A stretch of DNA of 64,000 bases from Proteobacteria bacterium UBA7415 (GCA_002470515.1 DKML01000031.1:1-64000), one strand, 5' to 3'; counted from the stretch's first letter, positions 17,181 to 26,215 are shown. A program made the numbers and translations. Notes: generated from the sequence alone by a model not told the origin.

Positions 17181-18673
17181 AACGCCGAAGAAGCGTTGTC
17201 GCGTATTTTTTTCGAGTAAACATAGTCAACCAAAATCTGACTCCGGATCAACTTTCCCGTACTCGTAACTTGTTTTTTATCCGCTGTGAACGTGTCAACG
17301 AACTCCCATTGAGATACTTGTGCGAACTTCGGTAGAGATGAATTCGCTCGCTCAACAGCCTGATCGACCTTAGCCCAATCTATTTCTTGATGACTCGCAA
17401 CGATAAGCGCCTGTAGCGAATCAAGCCCATCTCCATAAACAACACACTGCTTTATTTGTGGCTGTTGTAACAGTTCACTCTCCACCCATTCAGGTGATAC
17501 GTTACGCCCAGATGCTAGTACCATCAGGTTCTTGCTTCGCCCAGCAATTGATAACACGCCTTGCTCATCAAGGTTTCCGATATCTCCAGTCGCGATTTGC
17601 CTGGGAAAGCCTCCAGTGCTTTTCAAATAGCGACCCAAGTTATTTCCCTTGACTATAAGCTCGCCACTCGCGCCAATATCGACCCGTAAATGTGGGAGCA
17701 CTTTGCCAACCTTGCCCAATACATTTGACTGCATGGACGAAAGAGAAACAACAGAACCACATTCGGAAAGACCATATCCTTGGTAAACAGGCAACCCCAT
17801 TGAGGAGGCACTTTCCAGTAAAGAGACTGCGCAAGAAGCGCCACCTACAGCAACAAATTTCAGATCGGTGGTATTAAGCAAACTAAGGCTTTTAAGCTCA
17901 CATATCAGTTCGAGCAACTGTGGACTTACGATCAGACTATTGGGTTGAAGCTCGTTGAAAGTTTGAGCAAAACGTTGCCCATCGATATTCAGAGATGGAA
18001 GCAAGCCCAAACGTTCATTAGACTGCGTGAATATTGTCGCAGCAGACAGCAATGCCACATATATCCCTGCCAAGTTTTCCAGCAGAGTCGAATAAGGCAT
18101 TACGCTGAGGTGGCGCTCAATAGGAAAGTCAGCCAGAACTCCATGCAATGATGTGGTTGTATCGTGCAACAAATCAGCGGATAAACAAACGCCTTTTGGC
18201 GCTCCTGTAGAACCCGAGGTATAGGTGATTTTGGAAGTACCACGCGGCATATTCACACTAGCGAATACGGAGCTTGTCTTTAATTGATGGATCTCACTTG
18301 CTTTGAGGACTTTTGTACGAGAAATATTTGGAAGCCCCGACAGCCATGGATCTGATGAATTAGCGCTGCTAAATAGCCACTGGATTTCGGCGTCTTTAAG
18401 AATGTGATTTTTCTGTTCGTCACTAAAAAAGTGAGGAACTGGGATCACGACCACACCACTGATTAAACAAGCAATGTCAGCCGCTATCCAATCTGCAGAA
18501 TTGCCCATAAATAGGCCAAGACGCTGCACTTTTGAATGAGTAAAAACATCCGATAATTGTGCAATTCGACTCGCTAGCTCTGCTCCGCTAATTGGTCGAC
18601 CTGACTCATTGATCACAGTCTCAGAGGAACGTGCCTCAATTGCCGATAACAGTTCTGAACCGAGGTTAGGCAT
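17177..18673 (-). CDS. AMP-forming acyl/aryl ligase (AMP-binding superfamily)
   Basis: A 498-residue adenylate-forming enzyme that activates a carboxylic acid with ATP. Visible signatures are the phosphate loop TYTSGSTGAPKGVCL near residue 170, the YQGYGLSECGS motif (A5) near residue 290, ATGDIGNLDEQG (A7), and the C-terminal catalytic Lys region near TSTGKLIRSQI. I chose the ATG giving MPNLGSELL because AAGGAG lies six bases upstream and the start overlaps the end of the preceding gene by eight bases. No carrier-protein domain is visible. It is probably an acyl-CoA synthetase-like step of the operon's pathway; the acid is unknown. Confidence 0.85.
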   Translation of the reverse strand: MPNLGSELLSAIEARSSETVINESGRPISGAELASRIAQLSDVFTHSKVQRLGLFMGNSADWIAADIACLISGVVVIPVPHFFSDEQKNHILKDAEIQWLFSSANSSDPWLSGLPNISRTKVLKASEIHQLKTSSVFASVNMPRGTSKITYTSGSTGAPKGVCLSADLLHDTTTSLHGVLADFPIERHLSVMPYSTLLENLAGIYVALLSAATIFTQSNERLGLLPSLNIDGQRFAQTFNELQPNSLIVSPQLLELICELKSLSLLNTTDLKFVAVGGASCAVSLLESASSMGLPVYQGYGLSECGSVVSLSSMQSNVLGKVGKVLPHLRVDIGASGELIVKGNNLGRYLKSTGGFPRQIATGDIGNLDEQGVLSIAGRSKNLMVLASGRNVSPEWVESELLQQPQIKQCVVYGDGLDSLQALIVASHQEIDWAKVDQAVERANSSLPKFAQVSQWEFVDTFTADKKQVTSTGKLIRSQILVDYVYSKKIRDNASSAL

Positions 18674-19307
18674 ACATAGCTCCTTCAATTGGGGCTTCAA
18701 TAGCAGTTGGCTCGGGCGCAAAGACTGTTTGGGCTGTCTGAAGACGGCCAGCAAGAACGACCGGTGCATCCTGATAATAGGAACCCCATGAACCAACTGG
18801 CTCGCTGACACAACTCTCACGCGCGTCTGCAAGCTCAACCAGCGACAAACCAAGGTGTTTGAAAGCAGTAATTAAACGCTGGCAACTAGTGAAAGCCACC
18901 CATATAAATCTTTGCTCGTTACAATAATCAAATAACGCTTTAAACAAAAAACGGCTCGCCGAAAAGCTAGATGACGCTAGATTACCTATTTCAACAATAT
19001 CTTGGCGAGCAATACACGAGGAGTGTTGTTTTGTGAGCTCGCCAATCGTGCGTTCGATTGGCTCATCGAGATATGTTTCAAGAAATAGTCTTTGCTCAGT
19101 ACCTGGCCGAACACCACAAGCAGCAACAATTGAATGCTGCTTATTACGAACAACCAAAAGAGTTGGCATAAAGCTTGTGATTTTTGCTTCGAGCTTATCC
19201 GCAAAGCGGTTTGCAATAAACCGCTCTGCTTCTTGCCGAGCAAGGGAATCTGTACTGCATATATGGAGCGTGTAGCGCTCACTATTGGATGGAAATGAAA
19301 CAAGCAT
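18666..19307 (-). CDS. Thermostable-hemolysin family protein (acyltransferase-like fold)
   Basis: A 213-residue protein matching the thermostable hemolysin family, named after the delta-hemolysin of Vibrio parahaemolyticus. Typical segments are ARQEAERFIANRFADKL, the VAACGVRPG strand, ETYLDEPIE, the IVEIGNLAS strand and HLGLSLVELADA. The pattern resembles GNAT/autoinducer-synthase folds, so an acyltransferase role is plausible even though the name implies lysis. No signal peptide is present. I prefer the ATG giving MLVSFPSN; a TTG six codons upstream is possible. It is the first gene of the operon, 47 bases downstream of a CTTAAG-N5-CTTAAG box. Confidence 0.75.
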   Translation of the reverse strand: MLVSFPSNSERYTLHICSTDSLARQEAERFIANRFADKLEAKITSFMPTLLVVRNKQHSIVAACGVRPGTEQRLFLETYLDEPIERTIGELTKQHSSCIARQDIVEIGNLASSSFSASRFLFKALFDYCNEQRFIWVAFTSCQRLITAFKHLGLSLVELADARESCVSEPVGSWGSYYQDAPVVLAGRLQTAQTVFAPEPTAIEAPIEGAMYA

Positions 19308-19354
19308 TCTTAAAACCCAGTTCAATGTTGATGGGCTTAGTATGTTATTGAAAA

Positions 19355-19371
19355 CTTAAGACAACCTTAAG
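19355..19371 (-). promoter_or_regulatory. PmrA/QseB-type box upstream of the thermostable-hemolysin operon
   Basis: CTTAAG, five bases, CTTAAG: the exact geometry of PmrA/QseB-class response-regulator boxes. On the minus strand a -10-like CATACT begins exactly ten bases after the second half site. The same arrangement precedes the response-regulator gene at 23449-23465. Confidence 0.75.
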
Positions 19372-19438
19372 CTAGGCATGTTGATTGTTAAACTGAAGTA
19401 ATATTATTAGTAATTAACAGATTTGGGGCGGCTCAATA

Positions 19439-20200
19439 TTAATAGAACTCATACTCCAAGCTGAGCTTTACAACTCTTTCAGGAACAGAATCAATAATGG
19501 GTCCTGCGAAACCATCTTCTGAGCTCTCATTATTTATTCCAAACAGCCACCCAAGGTCCCAGAACAACTTCCTATTGCCTGAAAATCTTACTTGTCCTAA
19601 AGCTGACGGCCCTATGAACGTACCGGCTTGATTCCTAAATATTTCTACAGCTGGTTCAAATTTCGGAGACACTCTGTATTTGAGCTGCGCCCCGAGTGAA
19701 CTTTCAATCTCGTCCTCTATATCTCGTCCAAACTCGGCTTCAACTCCCAAATTTACCGTGGCCACAAAACGTCCAAACTCTCGTAACCCAATTAAGGTAA
19801 CTCCTACGCCCCAGGTGTCTTCATCATGCAGTTTTTCCACTTCAAACTGTAGGCCCCAATCGTTGCTAAATTCGCCTTGCTCGGTCAATTGATATTTGGC
19901 CGCGACTTCATACGCTTGTACTCTAATACCCTGATTTTGTTGACCTTGTTGATCTTGGCCAAGCACTTCAAATTCTAATAACCAGCGATCATTTAGAGCA
20001 TGCCCATATTCAAACTGGTGAATCTGCGAACCCACTCGATTATTGTCGTAGTTGAGGTCCAGCAGTTGATAGGCAATTTCATGCTCAAGGGGTTGTACAT
20101 ACGGATTCTCGATACGGTTGACACTAATCCCATCAGCTTTGACGCCTAATGACGCCGTCATTGCGAGCAGTAGCAACAAAGTGTTTTTATTGGTTCGCAT
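19439..20200 (-). CDS. Outer-membrane beta-barrel-like protein
   Basis: A 253-residue protein with a signal peptide (LLLLLAMTASLGVKA). Alternating amphipathic strands run through it (WLLEFEVLG, AYEVAAKYQLT, WGLQFEVEKL, RFVATVNLGVEAEF), and it ends in LSLEYEFY, an aromatic-terminated last strand typical of outer-membrane barrels. The family is not recognised; it may be a porin-like channel or a receptor-like accessory protein. It is the last gene of the two-component/iron-permease operon, overlapping the FTR1 gene end by 14 bases, so it may admit iron or copper for the periplasmic cupredoxin. Confidence 0.6.
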   Translation of the reverse strand: MRTNKNTLLLLLAMTASLGVKADGISVNRIENPYVQPLEHEIAYQLLDLNYDNNRVGSQIHQFEYGHALNDRWLLEFEVLGQDQQGQQNQGIRVQAYEVAAKYQLTEQGEFSNDWGLQFEVEKLHDEDTWGVGVTLIGLREFGRFVATVNLGVEAEFGRDIEDEIESSLGAQLKYRVSPKFEPAVEIFRNQAGTFIGPSALGQVRFSGNRKLFWDLGWLFGINNESSEDGFAGPIIDSVPERVVKLSLEYEFY

Positions 20201-20990
20201 AACGTTCCTTCAAATGAGTCAACTGACTGCGACCGACTCGTACAAACAACGCGGTGAACGCTATCGTAATAGTAGACCAATAAAAAACAACCTCTAGCAG
20301 TGTTGGAGTCGCCTCGTAGCCAAATACGGCGTAGAACATCTGGCCAGTGATAGAAACCTCGGCAAGCAAATGGTTTGTATCCCAGACGGGAGATGTAGCA
20401 CTGACCCAATCAACCTGCATCAATAGTTGAATGCCTTGGACAACCGTGCCTGCTGCGACTAACGCAAGTAAGACAACCTGCACTATCATCTGAAAAGTTA
20501 GCGATAAGCGGTCAATCGTTGCGAACACTAGCACGCCAATACTCGCTCCAATAGTAAGACCGGCAAATCCACCTGTGACAGCGTTTGTCCAACTCCCTTG
20601 GGCTTGAATAATCCCGGAGTAGAAAATAACCAACTCAGTGAGTTCGCGGGTCAATGCTAAAACCACAACCAGAAACATCATTCGCAAAATGAACGTTTGT
20701 GACGTGTTTAGGTTCATAAATAAACGCCAAAACGAAATAATCAAAAGGCTAATGCAGATTGCGAACTGCAATGTCGAATTAAGTACTTCTTGTCCAGCAT
20801 ACTCAAACCACTGAGACACGGCACTGAAGTGAGTTGAATAGGCTGCTGCCATTAGCGCACCACCAACGATCCCGGCAAAAAGCCATTTAGCACCGAGCTT
20901 AGCCTGGGCTGCAATTGACAACAGCACCGCGAATAAAACACTGGCTTCCAATGTTTCACGAAGCACTAAAATTGTTATGTCGAGCAGCAT
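20187..20990 (-). CDS. FTR1-family high-affinity iron permease
   Basis: A 267-residue inner-membrane protein with about seven spans. It has the two REXXE iron-transport motifs of the FTR1/EfeU family: RETLEAS near residue 11 and RELTELVIFYSG near residue 115. In fungi and bacteria FTR1 moves iron oxidised by a partner. Here the partner is likely the cupredoxin encoded four bases upstream, as in FtrABCD-type systems, with no EfeB peroxidase or multicopper oxidase nearby. Direct cotranscription with a two-component system points to regulation by metal or redox signals rather than, or as well as, Fur. Confidence 0.88.
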   Translation of the reverse strand: MLLDITILVLRETLEASVLFAVLLSIAAQAKLGAKWLFAGIVGGALMAAAYSTHFSAVSQWFEYAGQEVLNSTLQFAICISLLIISFWRLFMNLNTSQTFILRMMFLVVVLALTRELTELVIFYSGIIQAQGSWTNAVTGGFAGLTIGASIGVLVFATIDRLSLTFQMIVQVVLLALVAAGTVVQGIQLLMQVDWVSATSPVWDTNHLLAEVSITGQMFYAVFGYEATPTLLEVVFYWSTITIAFTALFVRVGRSQLTHLKERYANQ

Positions 20991-20993
20991 GGT

Positions 20994-21350
20994 TTACTCC
21001 GCAATGACGGTGCCTAATGCCGTCGACATATTGAATTCGCCAAAAAAGGGATACTCTCCGGGCTTTAACGGACCGATGAAAATTATCGCCCGACTATTTC
21101 CGAGAATCACTTTCTCTCTATTAAGCTCGTAACTCTCAAACTCTTCAGGCGTAGCATCCTCGTTGATCACCATTAGTTTTACTTTTTGCCCAGCTGGGAC
21201 TCGAACTTCTGCAGGATAAAAAAGGTGCCCCTTTATAATGATCTCAATGACCGGGGTAGCCCCTGCGGTAACCATTGATAATGCATACAAAGTAACGCCA
21301 ATAAAGCGCATGTTTTGTTTAGCCAGCACCACTAGTCTGCTAATGCTCAT
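20994..21350 (-). CDS. Periplasmic cupredoxin-like iron-uptake partner (EfeO-N/FtrB-like)
   Basis: A 118-residue exported protein: signal peptide to about residue 32, then one cupredoxin beta sandwich. The LFYPAEVRVPAGQKVKLMVINED and PEEFESYELNREKVI segments match EfeO N-terminal/FtrB cupredoxin domains. The C-terminal IGPLKPGEYPFFGEFN carries the usual glycine- and aromatic-rich loop but no Cys-His copper site, so it may bind iron. A strong AGGAGAG ribosome-binding site fixes the start, which overlaps the kinase gene end by 11 bases. It probably oxidises or hands iron to FTR1. Confidence 0.8.
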   Translation of the reverse strand: MSISRLVVLAKQNMRFIGVTLYALSMVTAGATPVIEIIIKGHLFYPAEVRVPAGQKVKLMVINEDATPEEFESYELNREKVILGNSRAIIFIGPLKPGEYPFFGEFNMSTALGTVIAE

Positions 21351-22707
21351 GACTCTCTCCTAGCTGTTGTGTGTGCTGAGAAGTAGGTAAGAAAATAGAC
21401 GCACATAAACCTCCGAGCTCGCTTGACTTAGCCAAAACAATGTCCCCATTGTGAAGCTCAAGAACACGCTTAACTATCGAAAGACCGATGCCCACCCCCG
21501 GTACATTTTGAGTGTTATCACTTTGCTCACCTCGGTAAAATCGCTCAAACACACGGCCGTAATTTTCCGGTGCAATTCCGGGCCCCGAATCTTCAATGCG
21601 TACGCATGCTAGGGAATCGGTGTAAGAGAGCGTGATCTTTATCTGACCTCCAGCAGGAGTGTATTTTTTACAATTTTCCAATATATTTGTAAAAAGAGTA
21701 TATAGCGCATTTTGATCAGCTGGAATAGACAACGAATCGCCAACGAGCTCTACGTCAAGGGACTTTTCACGAAGGGATCCGTAGAGGTCAAGTATCACTG
21801 CCTGTAAGAGTCTTTTGAGGTTGCAAGGCGCTATTGTCCGTTTAAAATTTTCGGGCGTTAATTGATGTAAAGCCAATATCTGCTCTATGGATTTCTCCAT
21901 GCGTTTTACGCTGAAAAGGAGTTGTTCTTGCTCCATGCCGTCGCGTTGAATCTCATCCTCTACATTCTCGCCCAACCAACGCAGATGGTTGTGCAAATTG
22001 ATCTTTAAGACGGCCAATGGCGTACGTAACTCATGTGCTGCATTGGCTGCAAATTGCCGCTCACGACCCAATGCCTCTTCGAGCCGACTAAATAAACTAT
22101 TCATTGCGGAAACAACATGAGACATCTCTTGCGGATAACGCTCAACATCTATTTCGCTCAGGTCACGCTCACTTCGATTGCTCAAAGACGCTCTAAGCTC
22201 GCGCAAAGGAGACAACCCAAATCCCGTTATAAACCAAACCAAAATAGCAATTATCGGTAAAACCCAAATGATCGGCAAAATCGACCTCACTGCCAGCTCG
22301 TCTATGAGCTTTTGATATTGATCGTTCGGCTCTCCATAAACTACCCACAACTCCGATGCGTCGTCATGTATCACAAATGTTTGCCACTGCACGCCATTGT
22401 AATTAACAATGTGGAGTCCAGCTTGGCTTTCAACTAAGGCTGTTTTACCCGCGTTCTCAGATTGGTTTAGCAAACGGTCGGCTGACCACACTTGGAAAAT
22501 CGAATCTTGCGAAAACGCACTTGAGGTGAGTGACGGGTTGTCTTTGCTTAAACTTAAAATAGTCTGTGCCATATTTTGCAATCGGCTCTCTAATAACTGC
22601 CTGGCAGAGACCGAGCTACCAAGATAGCCGTTAAGAGCCGCAATAAAGTTGACAATACAAATGGTGGCAACTAAGACCACGGCGAGATAGCCACGAATGG
22701 ATTTCAC
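21340..22707 (-). CDS. Two-component sensor histidine kinase (QseC/PmrB type)
   Basis: A 455-residue inner-membrane kinase. Membrane span near residues 5-25, periplasmic sensor to about 145, second span (ILPIIWVLPIIAILVWFITG), HAMP-like linker, then the phosphoacceptor helix AANAAHELRTPLAVLK (H box) near residue 240. The ATPase domain has the N box (NILENCKKYTP), G1 (EDSGPGIAPENYG) and G2 (GVGIGLSIVKRVLELH). The periplasmic part lacks an obvious ExxE iron motif of PmrB and is closer to QseC. It overlaps the regulator gene by four bases. Its stimulus is unknown; the iron permease in the same operon makes metal or redox state a candidate. Confidence 0.88.
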   Translation of the reverse strand: MKSIRGYLAVVLVATICIVNFIAALNGYLGSSVSARQLLESRLQNMAQTILSLSKDNPSLTSSAFSQDSIFQVWSADRLLNQSENAGKTALVESQAGLHIVNYNGVQWQTFVIHDDASELWVVYGEPNDQYQKLIDELAVRSILPIIWVLPIIAILVWFITGFGLSPLRELRASLSNRSERDLSEIDVERYPQEMSHVVSAMNSLFSRLEEALGRERQFAANAAHELRTPLAVLKINLHNHLRWLGENVEDEIQRDGMEQEQLLFSVKRMEKSIEQILALHQLTPENFKRTIAPCNLKRLLQAVILDLYGSLREKSLDVELVGDSLSIPADQNALYTLFTNILENCKKYTPAGGQIKITLSYTDSLACVRIEDSGPGIAPENYGRVFERFYRGEQSDNTQNVPGVGIGLSIVKRVLELHNGDIVLAKSSELGGLCASIFLPTSQHTQQLGESHEH

Positions 22708-23387
22708 TGCTTTGTAAGGTCCGCAGCCTGATTCATTTCGATGGTATAACCCACCCCGCGGATTGTCTTAATGAAATCGTTAGGTAACTTCTTACGAAGA
22801 TTACTGACGTGAACTTCTATGGTGTTGCTACTTAATTCTTCGCTCCAGTCATACAGCTTACGCTCGATCATTTCTTTGGTGAGAACTCGATCTGCATTCT
22901 GCATTAAGGCTTGAAGTATTAGGTATTCTTTACGCGTTAATATAATTCGCTGATCGTTTATGTTAGCCATATTTGCGGCCATATCCAATGTAACCGATCC
23001 AATGGTCACTACATTCTTCGCTGCTGTTCCAAGCCTTCTCGCCAGAACTCTAATCCTTGCGAGCAACTCCAGCATGTCGAATGGTTTAGCTAAGTAATCG
23101 TCAGCACCACTATCCAATGCACTCACCTTGTCGTAAACGGTATCCCGAGCAGTTAAGATCAAAACAGGTATGTTGATATTATCTTGACGCAAGCGCTCTA
23201 AAACCTTAATGCCCTCCATATCCGGCAAACCAAGATCTAGAATCAGTATCTCAGGGTCGAATTCGTAGGCTTGGTTTATTCCACTTTTGCCGTCAGGGGC
23301 GACACATACACGAAAACCCTCGTTGGCCATAGCTTTGCTCAAAGCTTGAGCAAGCATCGAATCGTCTTCAATTAACAGGATTTTCAT
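22704..23387 (-). CDS. OmpR-family response regulator (QseB/PmrA type)
   Basis: A 227-residue regulator. The receiver has the acidic pair (LIEDDS), the phosphoacceptor Asp in LILDLGLPDMEG near residue 51, and the conserved Lys in YLAKPFDMLEL. The C-terminal winged helix has the EYLILQALMQNAD and SSNTIEVHVSNLRKKL segments. A CTTAAG-N5-CTTAAG box 62 bases upstream suggests autoregulation. The same box precedes the thermostable-hemolysin operon. First gene of a five-gene overlapping operon with its kinase, a cupredoxin, FTR1 and an outer-membrane protein. Confidence 0.92.
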   Translation of the reverse strand: MKILLIEDDSMLAQALSKAMANEGFRVCVAPDGKSGINQAYEFDPEILILDLGLPDMEGIKVLERLRQDNINIPVLILTARDTVYDKVSALDSGADDYLAKPFDMLELLARIRVLARRLGTAAKNVVTIGSVTLDMAANMANINDQRIILTRKEYLILQALMQNADRVLTKEMIERKLYDWSEELSSNTIEVHVSNLRKKLPNDFIKTIRGVGYTIEMNQAADLTKQ

Positions 23388-23448
23388 AGTGAGTATATTT
23401 TACAGGGCAATAGCGCCTTTGAACCACTCTACATACTAACCAACCAAA

Positions 23449-23465
23449 CTTAAGTTAGGCTTAAG
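23449..23465 (-). promoter_or_regulatory. PmrA/QseB-type box of the two-component/iron-permease operon
   Basis: CTTAAG-CCTAA-CTTAAG on the minus strand, followed after exactly ten bases by a -10-like TAGTAT. The spacing is identical to the site at 19355-19371. It lies 62 bases before the response-regulator ATG, so autoregulation is likely. Confidence 0.78.
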
Positions 23466-23549
23466 GTGACGATCATCTAATCATTGCGCATGCCGAATTG
23501 GCAAACCTGCCTTCCTTGAAAACTATGCAAGTGCAAGTAAAAAATTGAT

Positions 23550-24740
23550 TTAGCGGGGGTCTGACCCGACTGCTTGCTGAGTTAGTAACGTCTTGAGCGC
23601 TTTTGAGCCACTCACCCAACTCATACCTAAGCCTCGCAAGGCGGACCAAACTGGGTTGTTCTGCAAGAATGCAGAATTTAGAAGGGTCATGGCACGATCA
23701 GTTACCTGATTGTCACTGCGCCTTACATATTCATAGCGCGCTAACAGCTTAGTGAGGTTGTCATCTTGCGCTTCGTTTGCTTGGCTTAACAGCTCTACCA
23801 AACACTGGGCATCCTTAAAGCCAAGATTTGCTCCCTGACCCGCCAACGGATGAATGCTGTGAGCCGCATCTCCAACCAACACTATCCTCTGGTTAAAGTA
23901 ACGCGCACTATTATTGCTGTTCAAAGGAAACGATTGGCGAGGGTTAACTAAACTAACTTCGCCTAAACGATGCTCTAACGCTTCGGCAAGCTCCAGACAA
24001 AACTCTTTATCACTCATTACATTCAACCGCTGTGCGTAGGGTTGCTTGCAACTCCACACGATCGAACATTGATTATTGGCTAACGGCAGTACACCCAATG
24101 GGCCATCTTTGAGAAAGCGCTGCCACGCTGTGTTTTGATGAGGCAAACTACAGGCTATCTTGGCTACTATGCCGATTTGCTCATAGCTGTGTTGGTTGGT
24201 GCTAATTTTTGCTAAGCGCCGGATAGACGACTGCCCACCATCGGCGGCAACAATTAGCGGCGCGCTGTAGCATCCTTTGTTTGTAGACACCGTAGCTAAT
24301 GTATTTTCTGAGTTCTCTAGTTCACCAATCCGCGTATCAAAAACAACGTCAATCTGCGGATGTGCTTCAAGGGCTCGCTGTAGTAGATAGTTGCAGTGAA
24401 CGCTGTCGATCATGTGCCCCAACTGGGGTAGGTCAACATCATTCGACGAAAACTCGAGTTCGCCACGACTATGCTGATCCCAAATAAACATTCGCTGATA
24501 AGGGAAGCAGGCGTTCTGCTGAAGATCTTTAAACACACCCACAGTATCCAGAACACCGGTTGCGAGTTGACCAAGCGCCACAACTCGTTGGTTGTTGTGT
24601 TGTTGCAGAGAGAGTCTTGGTGATCGTTCAATAAGCGCCACCCTACACTTAGGCATTTTATATGCCGCCAGCAAAGCGACACTGGCACCTATTAGGCCAG
24701 CACCCACGACAACAAGATCATAGTTATTTTGCTTAGACAC
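23550..24740 (-). CDS. ubiH: UbiH/UbiI-family FAD-dependent ubiquinone-biosynthesis hydroxylase
   Basis: A 396-residue aromatic-ring hydroxylase of the UbiH/Coq6 family. It has the FAD motif GAGLIGASVALLAA at the N terminus, the RVVALGQLATGVLDTVG region, and the signature VGDAAHSIHPLAGQGANLGFKDA near residue 285. The order UPF0149 - pepP - ubiH on one strand equals ygfB - pepP - ubiH of Escherichia coli, which favours ubiH; only one such gene is here, so it might take on or share the role of ubiI. It starts 65 bases after pepP. Role: hydroxylation of the ubiquinone ring in the inner-membrane biosynthesis complex. Confidence 0.85.
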   Translation of the reverse strand: MSKQNNYDLVVVGAGLIGASVALLAAYKMPKCRVALIERSPRLSLQQHNNQRVVALGQLATGVLDTVGVFKDLQQNACFPYQRMFIWDQHSRGELEFSSNDVDLPQLGHMIDSVHCNYLLQRALEAHPQIDVVFDTRIGELENSENTLATVSTNKGCYSAPLIVAADGGQSSIRRLAKISTNQHSYEQIGIVAKIACSLPHQNTAWQRFLKDGPLGVLPLANNQCSIVWSCKQPYAQRLNVMSDKEFCLELAEALEHRLGEVSLVNPRQSFPLNSNNSARYFNQRIVLVGDAAHSIHPLAGQGANLGFKDAQCLVELLSQANEAQDDNLTKLLARYEYVRRSDNQVTDRAMTLLNSAFLQNNPVWSALRGLGMSWVSGSKALKTLLTQQAVGSDPR

Positions 24741-24805
24741 GGCCTATTTTCAACTTAGGTGGTTTAGCGATTCTGGTAATTAACTAGTTTAACTAACTAA
24801 TCTAA

Positions 24806-26110
24806 TTAGCTAGCCATAACGGCTTCGACATCAGCAATTTCTTTCACCACATCTATGGTCAGGTTCTCATTGCCGTCCTTAGTGATAAGTACGTCATCTT
24901 CGATCCGGATACCAATGTTATGCCAGCGCTCATCAACATTCTCAGCAGGTGCCACATACACACCAGGCTCAATGGTGAAGACCATGCCGGGCTCAAGTTC
25001 GCGCCAACGTTCTTCAATTTGATAGTCGCCTACATCATGTACGTCCATGCCGATCCAGTGACCGGTTCGATGCATATAAAACTGGGTGTATGTTTGCGTT
25101 TCTAGAACCTCTTCTAATGAGCCTTTCAATAGCCCCACATCAATTAGTCCTTGAGCAATCGTTTTAACCGTTGCGTCATGAGTCTCGTTCCAAGAAACAC
25201 CCGGCTTGCTCACTGCGAATGAGGCTTTTTGGGCGGCAAGCACTATCTCGTACAATGCTTTCTGCTCACCAGTGAATTTTCCGTTGATCGGGAATGTACG
25301 CGTGATATCGGCTGCATAGTTGCCAAACTCCGCGCCTGCGTCAATCAATAGCATTTCACCGTCGTTTAAGACATCGTGATTTTCGCCGTAATGCAAAATA
25401 CAGGCATTCGCGCCGCCCGCAACAATCGAAGGGTAAGCGTTGTAATGACTACCGCCTTTGCGGAACACGCATTCCATCTCAGCTTGTACTTGATATTCGT
25501 ACATGCCCGGCTTGCACACCTCCATAGCACGCATGTGGCCTGCTGCCGACATCTTTCCTGCTTTGCGCATTAGATCTACTTCGTCTTTACGTTTAATAAG
25601 ACGCTGTTCGTGCAAAATGTGGTTCAGGTCAACAAACTCGTAAGGCGCGTGCTTACCTTGTCGCATGCCCTCTTTAATCCTGTTCATCCATTCCAACAAC
25701 TTAGTGTCAAACTTTGAGTAACGCCCAACCGTATTGTAAACCTTAACTTTCTCTTCCATGAGACTTGGTAAAATATCGTCTAGGTCTTCGATTGGAAAAG
25801 CATCATCCGCCCCATATATCTCAACAGCTCCTTCTAGTCCTACTCTGCGACCGTCCCACATTTCTTTAAATGGGTCTCGCTCCCTACAAAACATAATAAA
25901 GGGACCTTGCTTACGCGCTGGGCAAATGACCATGACCGCTTCAGGCTCTTCAAACCCCGTTAAATAATAAAAATCACTATCTGGGCGAAACCGAAAATAC
26001 ACATCACCGTTGCGCGATTGAACATTAGCAGTGGGTACGATGACAATGTCATTTTCACCAATTTGATTTAACAGTTCTTGGCGGCGGCGCTTATAGATGT
26101 CTTTATTCAT
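24806..26110 (-). CDS. pepP: Xaa-Pro aminopeptidase P
   Basis: A 434-residue manganese-dependent aminopeptidase that removes N-terminal residues before proline. The N-terminal domain (FRFRPDSDFYYLTGFEEPEAV) is characteristic of AMPP. The pita-bread catalytic domain shows the metal ligands: Asp residues in LIDAGAEFGNYAADITRTFP, His in HRTGHWIGMDVHDVG, and Glu in TIEPGVYV and IRIEDDVLIT. Conserved operon position between UPF0149 and ubiH. Cytoplasmic; no signal peptide. Confidence 0.95.
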   Translation of the reverse strand: MNKDIYKRRRQELLNQIGENDIVIVPTANVQSRNGDVYFRFRPDSDFYYLTGFEEPEAVMVICPARKQGPFIMFCRERDPFKEMWDGRRVGLEGAVEIYGADDAFPIEDLDDILPSLMEEKVKVYNTVGRYSKFDTKLLEWMNRIKEGMRQGKHAPYEFVDLNHILHEQRLIKRKDEVDLMRKAGKMSAAGHMRAMEVCKPGMYEYQVQAEMECVFRKGGSHYNAYPSIVAGGANACILHYGENHDVLNDGEMLLIDAGAEFGNYAADITRTFPINGKFTGEQKALYEIVLAAQKASFAVSKPGVSWNETHDATVKTIAQGLIDVGLLKGSLEEVLETQTYTQFYMHRTGHWIGMDVHDVGDYQIEERWRELEPGMVFTIEPGVYVAPAENVDERWHNIGIRIEDDVLITKDGNENLTIDVVKEIADVEAVMAS

Positions 26111-26215
26111 AATAGGATTCGGTTATACATTTAGGATTTATAAGTGTGGTTGTAACACTAGATTTCTACTTACTCAATAACGCTCTTTCAGTAAGACTTG
26201 TTGATCCTCGGTCAC

